From positions 489-64,488 of the forward strand of contig NZ_BMTO01000011.1 in the NCBI RefSeq assembly GCF_014649715.1: a DNA stretch of 64,000 nucleotides, written 5' to 3'. Below the pieces are notes generated by a model that was not told the origin of the DNA, searched no databases, and was given only the letters and a program-made list of their open reading frames with translations. Each line of letters begins with the position of its first letter. Positions within the stretch are counted from its first letter, which is position 1. Shown here in pieces: positions 59,389-64,000 of this stretch. Origin of the DNA: Streptomyces lateritius (GTDB taxonomy: Bacteria > Actinomycetota > Actinomycetes > Streptomycetales > Streptomycetaceae). The position numbers and the translations under genes were made by a program.

Positions 59389-60121
59389 CGTAGGACACCA
59401 GCCGGTACCGGGGGTCGTCACGGCGGCGATCCTGGTCCGGCAGTGCGGCCAGCTCCGTGGCGAGCGTGTCGATCGCGCGCGGTCCGCCGCGGAACCAGGA
59501 GGTGAAGTAGCCGCTGCGCAGCTTCTCGGCCGTGCGGCGTGGTGTGCCGCCCTGGCCGTGGCCGGTGAAGCGGGTGCTGTCGGCGGGCTCCAGGCCGTGG
59601 ACGGCCGCGTACGCCGTCACCCGGTCGCCCCGGTCGAAGGCGCCTGCCGAGGAACGGTGGGGGGCGAGCACGCGGTCGATGTCGCTGCCGACGTCGTGGG
59701 CCGCGTCCTTGTCGACGGTCGCGATCAGCACACCTCCGGGGCGCAGGACGCGGGCCGCCTCGGCCACGATCTCGTCCACGAAGGGGACGAGGTGGAACAG
59801 CCAGACCGCGCTCACCGCGTCGACGGCGGCGTCCGGCAGGGGCAGGCGTCGGGCGTCGGCGAGGGCGACTTTCCCGGGGACGCGCTCCACGGCCTTGCGG
59901 GCCATGCCGTACGAGGCGTCGGCGCCGTACACCCGCAGCCCGTCGCGGGTGAGCCGCTCGGTGACCAGGCCGGTGCCGCAGGCCAGGTCGATGAGGGTGC
60001 GGGCCCCGGGCGGGATCAGGCGCAGCACGGCCTCGGCGGCGGCAGCCGCCCGGGGCACGCCGCCGCGGGTCTCGTCGTAGCGGTCCGCCTCGGCGTCGTA
60101 GTCCGGCAGGTTGTCCCTCAC
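59375..60121 (-). CDS. Class I SAM-dependent methyltransferase
   Basis: A 248-residue methyltransferase: TLIDLACGTGLVTERLTRDG (motif I), VYGADASYGMARKAVERVPG, LPDAAVDAVSAVWLFHLVPF and VLRPGGVLIATVDKDAAHD. UbiE/Methyltransf_11 type, small-molecule target. GTG start 7 nt after TAGCAT, probably leaderless. Convergent with the hypothetical gene at 58903 (14-bp overlap). Confidence 0.88.
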   Translation of the reverse strand: MRDNLPDYDAEADRYDETRGGVPRAAAAAEAVLRLIPPGARTLIDLACGTGLVTERLTRDGLRVYGADASYGMARKAVERVPGKVALADARRLPLPDAAVDAVSAVWLFHLVPFVDEIVAEAARVLRPGGVLIATVDKDAAHDVGSDIDRVLAPHRSSAGAFDRGDRVTAYAAVHGLEPADSTRFTGHGQGGTPRRTAEKLRSGYFTSWFRGGPRAIDTLATELAALPDQDRRRDDPRYRLVSYVRRG

Positions 60122-60128
60122 CCGGCAG

Positions 60129-60134
60129 ATGCTA
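60129..60134 (-). promoter_or_regulatory. -10 box of leaderless methyltransferase gene
   Basis: TAGCAT read on the minus strand, 7 nt before the GTG at 60121. It lies 16 bp below the stop of the pterin dehydratase gene on the same strand. Confidence 0.45.
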
Positions 60135-60149
60135 CGGCGCCCACGCGGG

Positions 60150-60455
60150 TCAACCGGCGCCGTGGGCCGGGGCGATGCTCTCCACCCGCTCGGCGAGCTC
60201 GAAGTCCTTCTCGGTGACGGCGCCTCCGGCGGAATGCGTGTTCATCGAGAGCGACACGGTGTTGTAACCGAGCGTCAGATCCGAGTGGTGGTCCAGCTCC
60301 TGCTGGATCCGGGCCACGTGGACGACGAGCGCGGTCGCGGCGAAGTGGTCGCCGAGCCGGTACGTGCGGGCGATCCGGTCACCCGTGAGGGACCAGCCGG
60401 GGAGCTCCCTCAGCCGGTCCTCGATCTCCTTCTGCGACAGCGGCTCCGTGGGCAC
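60150..60455 (-). CDS. Pterin-4-alpha-carbinolamine dehydratase
   Basis: A 101-residue PCD/DCoH that dehydrates 4a-hydroxytetrahydropterin, regenerating the cofactor of aromatic amino acid hydroxylases. Motif: ELDHHSDLTLGYNTVSLSMNTHSAGG with the conserved His-His and Tyr/His spacing, then Asp in EKDFELAERV. GTG start with GGAGGGAG 7 nt upstream. No phenylalanine hydroxylase is nearby. Confidence 0.93.
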   Translation of the reverse strand: MPTEPLSQKEIEDRLRELPGWSLTGDRIARTYRLGDHFAATALVVHVARIQQELDHHSDLTLGYNTVSLSMNTHSAGGAVTEKDFELAERVESIAPAHGAG

Positions 60456-60535
60456 GTCCGTACTCCCTCCGGTCGGGGTTGCTGACGGTGACGATACGGC
60501 CCTCCACGGGTCGATACCCCGCTCGACACCTGGGT

Positions 60536-60541
60536 TACCGT
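60536..60541 (+). promoter_or_regulatory. -10 box of leaderless MmyB-like gene
   Basis: TACCGT, 6 nt before the ATG at 60548. No ribosome site. Confidence 0.45.
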
Positions 60542-60547
60542 CTGACC

Positions 60548-61363
60548 ATGACGACTGTGGCGACCGGTACGGGGGTGGGACCGCTGCTGCGCGGCTGGCG
60601 CGAGCGGCGGCGGCTGAGCCAGTTGGAGCTGGCGCTGCGCGCCGATTCCTCGGCCCGGCACATCTCGTTCGTGGAGACGGGTCGCTCACGGCCCAGCGAG
60701 GACATGGTCCTGCGCCTCGCCGAGCACCTGGACGTGCCGGTGCGGGAGCGGAACGCGCTGCTGCTGGCGGCGGGGTACGCCCCTCGGTACACGGAGTCGG
60801 CGCTCGACGATCCGCGGCTGGAGACCCTGCGGGAGGGGATCGAGCGACTGCTCGCCGGGTACGACCCGTATCCGGCGCTCGTCGTGGACGGTTCGTACAC
60901 GGTGGTGGCGGCCAACCAGAGCATCGGGATGCTGCTCACGGGGCTTCCGGCGCATCTGCTGACCCCTCCGATGAACGCGATGCGGATCACGCTGCACCCG
61001 GAGGGTCTGGCGCCGAGGATCCGGAACCTGCGCGAATGGCGCGGGCACCTGCTGGCCCAGATGGAGCGTCAGATCGGTCTGGCCCGCTCGAAGGCGCTGC
61101 GCGAGCTGTACGAGGAGGTCGCCGCCTACCCGCCGCCGGAGGCGGCCGGCGCGCCGGACGACCGGGAGGACCCGGAGCCGTATCCGTACTTCGCGCTGCC
61201 GATGCGGATCGAGCACGACGGGCAGGTGCTGTCGTTCGTGTCGTCGATCTCGACGTTCAACACGCCGATGGACGTCACGGTCGCCGAGCTGGCCATCGAG
61301 ACGTTCCTCCCGGCCGACCCGGCGACGGTCGCGTATCTGCGGTCGTCGCGTCCTACTCCGTAG
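60548..61363 (+). CDS. XRE-family regulator, MmyB-like
   Basis: A 271-residue regulator. HTH: LLRGWRERRRLSQLELALRADSSARHISFVETGRSRPSEDMVLRLAEHL. The C-terminal part with LLLAAGYAPRYTESALDDPR, YPALVVDGSYTVVAANQSIGMLL, is the MmyB-like ligand-binding domain. Such regulators usually control an adjacent oxidoreductase, but none is next to it here. Start probably leaderless. Ends in an 11-bp overlap with the convergent gene. Confidence 0.92.
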   Translation: MTTVATGTGVGPLLRGWRERRRLSQLELALRADSSARHISFVETGRSRPSEDMVLRLAEHLDVPVRERNALLLAAGYAPRYTESALDDPRLETLREGIERLLAGYDPYPALVVDGSYTVVAANQSIGMLLTGLPAHLLTPPMNAMRITLHPEGLAPRIRNLREWRGHLLAQMERQIGLARSKALRELYEEVAAYPPPEAAGAPDDREDPEPYPYFALPMRIEHDGQVLSFVSSISTFNTPMDVTVAELAIETFLPADPATVAYLRSSRPTP

Positions 61364-61766
61364 CCCGCAGCGCCGACCACTGCAGTCCGGCGAAGCCGGC
61401 GACGGTGGCGGCCTGCATCGGGGTCCACAGCAGTCCGGCGGTGGTGGGCTCCAGCCAGGCGACGAGGGCGACGACGCTGAGCACGGCCCAGGCGATGTTG
61501 GCGTCGACGACGAGCTTCACCCCGAGGGCGGAGGGCCGCGGGCGGCTCGCGAGCCATCCGACGCCGGCGGCGAACACCGTGAGGAAGAGGCCGAGTCCGA
61601 GGAGCAGCCCGGAGTCGACGCCGAGCAGCTCCCCGAGGGGTCCGGAGGCGGCGACGTAGGCGAGCCCGTTGCCGCCGGTGACGACGGCGTCGAGGGCGAG
61701 GAACCGGCGCACCATCGACTGCGGCTCGGTGGTGCGGGAGAGACCGGCGAGCAGGGCCTGGGACAT
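61353..61766 (-). CDS. Hypothetical four-span membrane protein
   Basis: A 137-residue membrane protein with four hydrophobic segments (VRRFLALDAVVTGGNGLAYVA, LLLGLGLFLTVFAAGVGWLA, LVVDANIAWAVLSVVALVAW, PMQAATVAGFAGLQWSAL). The ATG has GGAGGGTG 8 nt upstream. No function visible; these small proteins are widespread in Streptomyces. Confidence 0.85.
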   Translation of the reverse strand: MSQALLAGLSRTTEPQSMVRRFLALDAVVTGGNGLAYVAASGPLGELLGVDSGLLLGLGLFLTVFAAGVGWLASRPRPSALGVKLVVDANIAWAVLSVVALVAWLEPTTAGLLWTPMQAATVAGFAGLQWSALRATE

Positions 61767-61952
61767 GACGGATCACCCTCCATGGGGGACGTTCGCGCTG
61801 GTGGTGGACCCGGAGCTCGGCCGGAGTGCGCCGGCCGAGTTCCGGTGGACACCACGATGCCGCGACGCGTGCGGCGGGTCGATTACGTCCGAGGTAATGC
61901 GGGTGAGGGGGGTCGCGGCTCGTGGGGACCGACGCGGCCGCCGCCGGGCCGG

Positions 61953-63230
61953 TCAGCGCCAGACGCTGCTGAAACTGTCCAGCTGGGCCCAGGTGATGAC
62001 GTTGGTGTCGCGTCCGCCGAAGAGCCGCAGTTGCCGGTCCGTGCCGGCCTCCAGGCGGGCGACGCACTGGCCGCCGGTGTTGTTGCGGGGGACGTTGGCG
62101 CGGGCGGGCATGGTCGGGGTCAGGGAGTCGGGCAGGGTCGCGACGGCGGTGTCGGCGGCGAAGGAGCCCTTGACGCCGCCGCTGAGCTGGAGCGTCGTGG
62201 CGCCGGCGATGCTGACGAGCCGCCCCTTGGGGGCGTTCTGGTCGGCGGTGACGCCGGCGTTCAGGGTGAGGGGCTGCCAGTCGGTGAGGACCTTCACGCC
62301 GTCGGTCTCCGGCGCCGCCGACAGGAACAGGATGGTGCAGGTGCGCGGGCCGGGTTCCTCGCAGGCGAAGCCGAAGTAGAGGTGCGGGACGCCGTCGCGC
62401 AGCGCGACGGTCATGCCCTCGGGCTCGCGGTACTCGAGGCCGGGAGCGGCCACGCACAGCCGCTGGTCGAGGATGGCGCCGGTGGTCCAGTCGACCGCCG
62501 TCAGATAGGTGTTGCCCGGCGGTGGGTTCTCGGGGTAGTCGGGGTGGATGGGCATGCCCGAGAGCATGTACAGGACACCGCCGTGAGAGGTGTACCCCTG
62601 GAACCAGCCCTTCTGGTCGGGGTGGGGAATGCGCTGGATCGGCTCCCACACACCGGCCGACGCCTTGGCCAGGTCGTACCGCTCGAAGTACATCTTCAGG
62701 TCGAGCTCGAAGCGGAGCACCAGCTCGCCGGCGGAGCGGTCGACGGTGCAGGTGACGAAGCGGGCACCCGCTCCCGGCCGGTAGGGCGGGGTGTGCAGTG
62801 GGGAGCCGTGGTCGAGAACGGTGCCGGAACGGAACTCGAAGCTGGTGACGGCCGTTCCGAAGCCCTTCTTCGAACCGTTGGGCAAGGACGCCGTCTCGGT
62901 CCAGAGGCGGATGACGCCGGCCCGGTTCTCCAGGCCCATGCCGACTCCGTGTCCGAAGCCGCGCAGATACATGTGGCCGGTGATCGCTCCCGCCGGGTTC
63001 AGGCGGGTGACGCACAGGTCCCCGTGCTCGATCCGCGTGGCGTAGTCGACGGCCGCCGGCTCACCGGTGAGCTGGATGCCGCCCGACATCGGCTGGAGGA
63101 CGAAGACGTCGCCCGAGACCGGGTCGATGCCGAACGACTGCATGACGGTGGAGTTCTTCAGCGGGCGCCGGTGGAGCAGCTTGCCCACCGGTCCCGCGAG
63201 GTCTATCTGTCCTTCGATGGTGACGCTCAA
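61953..63230 (-). CDS. TagC / P68 receptor-binding-protein-like beta-propeller
   Basis: A 425-residue protein without signal peptide or membrane span. FGIDPVSGDVFVLQPMSGGIQL, HGDLCVTRLNPAGAITGHMYL, GFGHGVGMGLENR, WFQGYTSHGGVLYMLSGMP and CVAAPGLEYREPEGMTVAL are typical of a teichoic-acid-protein-C/phage receptor-binding-like propeller (five- to six-bladed). In the database these are often labelled phage baseplate proteins, but no phage genes surround it. Start is TTG at 63230, with GAGGAG 8 nt upstream. It might bind cell-wall polymers. Confidence 0.8.
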   Translation of the reverse strand: MSVTIEGQIDLAGPVGKLLHRRPLKNSTVMQSFGIDPVSGDVFVLQPMSGGIQLTGEPAAVDYATRIEHGDLCVTRLNPAGAITGHMYLRGFGHGVGMGLENRAGVIRLWTETASLPNGSKKGFGTAVTSFEFRSGTVLDHGSPLHTPPYRPGAGARFVTCTVDRSAGELVLRFELDLKMYFERYDLAKASAGVWEPIQRIPHPDQKGWFQGYTSHGGVLYMLSGMPIHPDYPENPPPGNTYLTAVDWTTGAILDQRLCVAAPGLEYREPEGMTVALRDGVPHLYFGFACEEPGPRTCTILFLSAAPETDGVKVLTDWQPLTLNAGVTADQNAPKGRLVSIAGATTLQLSGGVKGSFAADTAVATLPDSLTPTMPARANVPRNNTGGQCVARLEAGTDRQLRLFGGRDTNVITWAQLDSFSSVWR

Positions 63231-63409
63231 CGCTGCCGCTCCTCGGTCCACTTCCGGCGTCTCCCGCCGGGGCAGGGGAAGTCTGCCAAAGAGCCGCGGC
63301 GGCGCCGTGCACGGGTGTTGTTCGCGCCGGACGGCCGGGGGACCGCCGTCGGTCACCCTGCGGCCCACGGCACCGGTCCCGGTGGTGCCGCCGCTGGTGC
63401 TGCCGCTCT

Positions 63410-64000
63410 TGGGGCCCGCGGCATCGTCCAACTCCTGCTGCGGCTCGGCGCGGTGGCCGTCGACGAGGGCGGGCTCCACCTCACCCGGCCCTCCGGGTGG
63501 CGGGGCGGCTCGCCCGCGCACTTCGCCGAACCGGACCGCACCGCACCGCCTGATCGTCGCCATCGTGCTCGGTGAGTCGATCGTGGCGATGGGCGGAGGC
63601 GTCCGGCGCTCCGTTCACCGTCGCGGTGCTCGGTGAACGGTGCTCGGTGCCGCGGCCGCCGGGCTGCTGCTCGCGCGGCGCCGTGCCGAGCGCCATCGGC
63701 ATGAAGAAGGTCCTGCAACGGGTCGCCGGCACGGGCCACCACGGTCTCGCCGAGCCGTCGCACGGCGTCGTGGGCTGGTCGTCGACCGGCGGCGTCGGCG
63801 TGTTCCCGCTGGGGGGCGGCGGTGATCGCCCTGCGCGTGGACCGGCCGACGGCCCTCGCCGTGGGCGGTCTCTGCCGTCTGGTGGCCGGGCCGCTCGTCG
63901 GCCTGGTCCCGGCCCTCATGGCGCCGGCGCTGCTCGCCGCCGGCCTCATGCTGGTCGTCACGCTCCACTGCCGCGCCCCGTCCGCCTCGCCGCGTGGGTC
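63410..64000 (+). pseudogene. LtrA-like (low temperature requirement A) membrane protein, decayed
   Basis: Plus-strand fragments in different frames match successive parts of LtrA: SGWRGGSPAHFAE, then RLIVAIVLGESIVAMGGG (the HFAERHGLIVILALGESVVAIG signature), then SGAPFTVAVLGE, then AIGMKKVLQRVAG and GAAVIALRVDRPTALAVGGL, LVPALMAPALLAAGLMLVVT. At least three frameshifts separate them and the first part of the gene is missing, so it is dead. The fragment runs past the window end. Confidence 0.75.

Noticed and set aside
61953..63230. Phage tail or contractile injection system at the right end
   Set aside because: Only one propeller protein is present; no tube, sheath, baseplate or lysis genes accompany it within the window.

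Overview
The window is very GC-rich, with strong third-position G/C bias, frequent GTG/TTG starts and several genes whose start codon lies only 6-7 nt after a -10 box. Together with a WhiB-family regulator, an SsgA-like sporulation protein, an XRE/DUF397/anti-sigma-like ATPase cluster and a class F sortase, this points to a Streptomyces (or close relative) chromosome. I see no plasmid, prophage or CRISPR array. Most genes are intact, and several patches of decay are scattered among them.

Layout. 1-4.7 kb: a secreted polyester hydrolase/cutinase (cut by the window edge) divergent from a LuxR regulator that lacks the usual ATPase half, then a broken MFS gene abutting a decayed IS630-type transposase. 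5-13.2 kb: a MerR regulator and a minus-strand beta-oxidation operon (alpha-methylacyl-CoA racemase, acyl-CoA dehydrogenase, thiolase, FadB-type multifunctional enzyme), with a saccharopine-dehydrogenase-like gene divergent from it. 13.3-19.5 kb: GNAT, secreted and VOC proteins, an endonuclease V operon whose four genes all overlap by 4 bp, a YciI-like protein, a BNR/Ycf48-like secreted protein and an SsgA-like protein. 19.5-27.8 kb: an ABC-F ATPase behind a possible WblC-type promoter and a three-codon upstream ORF, an acyl-ACP desaturase, a zinc-ribbon SDR, a WhiB-like regulator, and a divergent pair of LigD-type polymerase and ATP-dependent DNA ligase. 27.8-36.2 kb: MFS exporter, YchJ-like protein, Tat-exported flavin amine oxidase-like enzyme, VOC protein, GH4 glycosidase and M64 peptidase.

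36.2-42.5 kb: DUF574 methyltransferase, DUF397/XRE pair divergent from an anti-sigma-type ATPase across two palindromes, methyltransferase, tRNA-Leu(GAG), DUF2254 membrane protein and a broken sugar isomerase. 42.4-49.3 kb: class F sortase beside a surface protein with Glu-Thr repeats, a broken GntR gene, a FabH-type synthase, a decayed formate-dehydrogenase-subunit tail in front of fdhD, a [2Fe-2S] protein, an isochorismatase-like protein and an SBF-type transporter. 49.4-61.8 kb: LysR, long-chain acyl-CoA ligase, aldo/keto reductase, quinone-oxidoreductase/GlxA-type regulator pair, three methyltransferase or NmrA-type enzymes, AraC and MmyB-like regulators and a pterin dehydratase. 61.9-64 kb: a TagC/P68-RBP-like beta-propeller protein and a frameshifted LtrA-like gene running out of the window.

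Themes: lipid metabolism recurs (racemase/FadAB operon, desaturase, FabH, acyl-CoA ligase); many regulators sit divergent from a likely target with a clear palindrome between them; and leaderless promoters are common. No single spectacular new system stands out. The strongest leads are the endonuclease V four-gene unit, the ABC-F leader, the XRE/DUF397/ATPase operator region, the sortase/repeat-protein pair and the zinc-ribbon SDR without the usual catalytic tyrosine.
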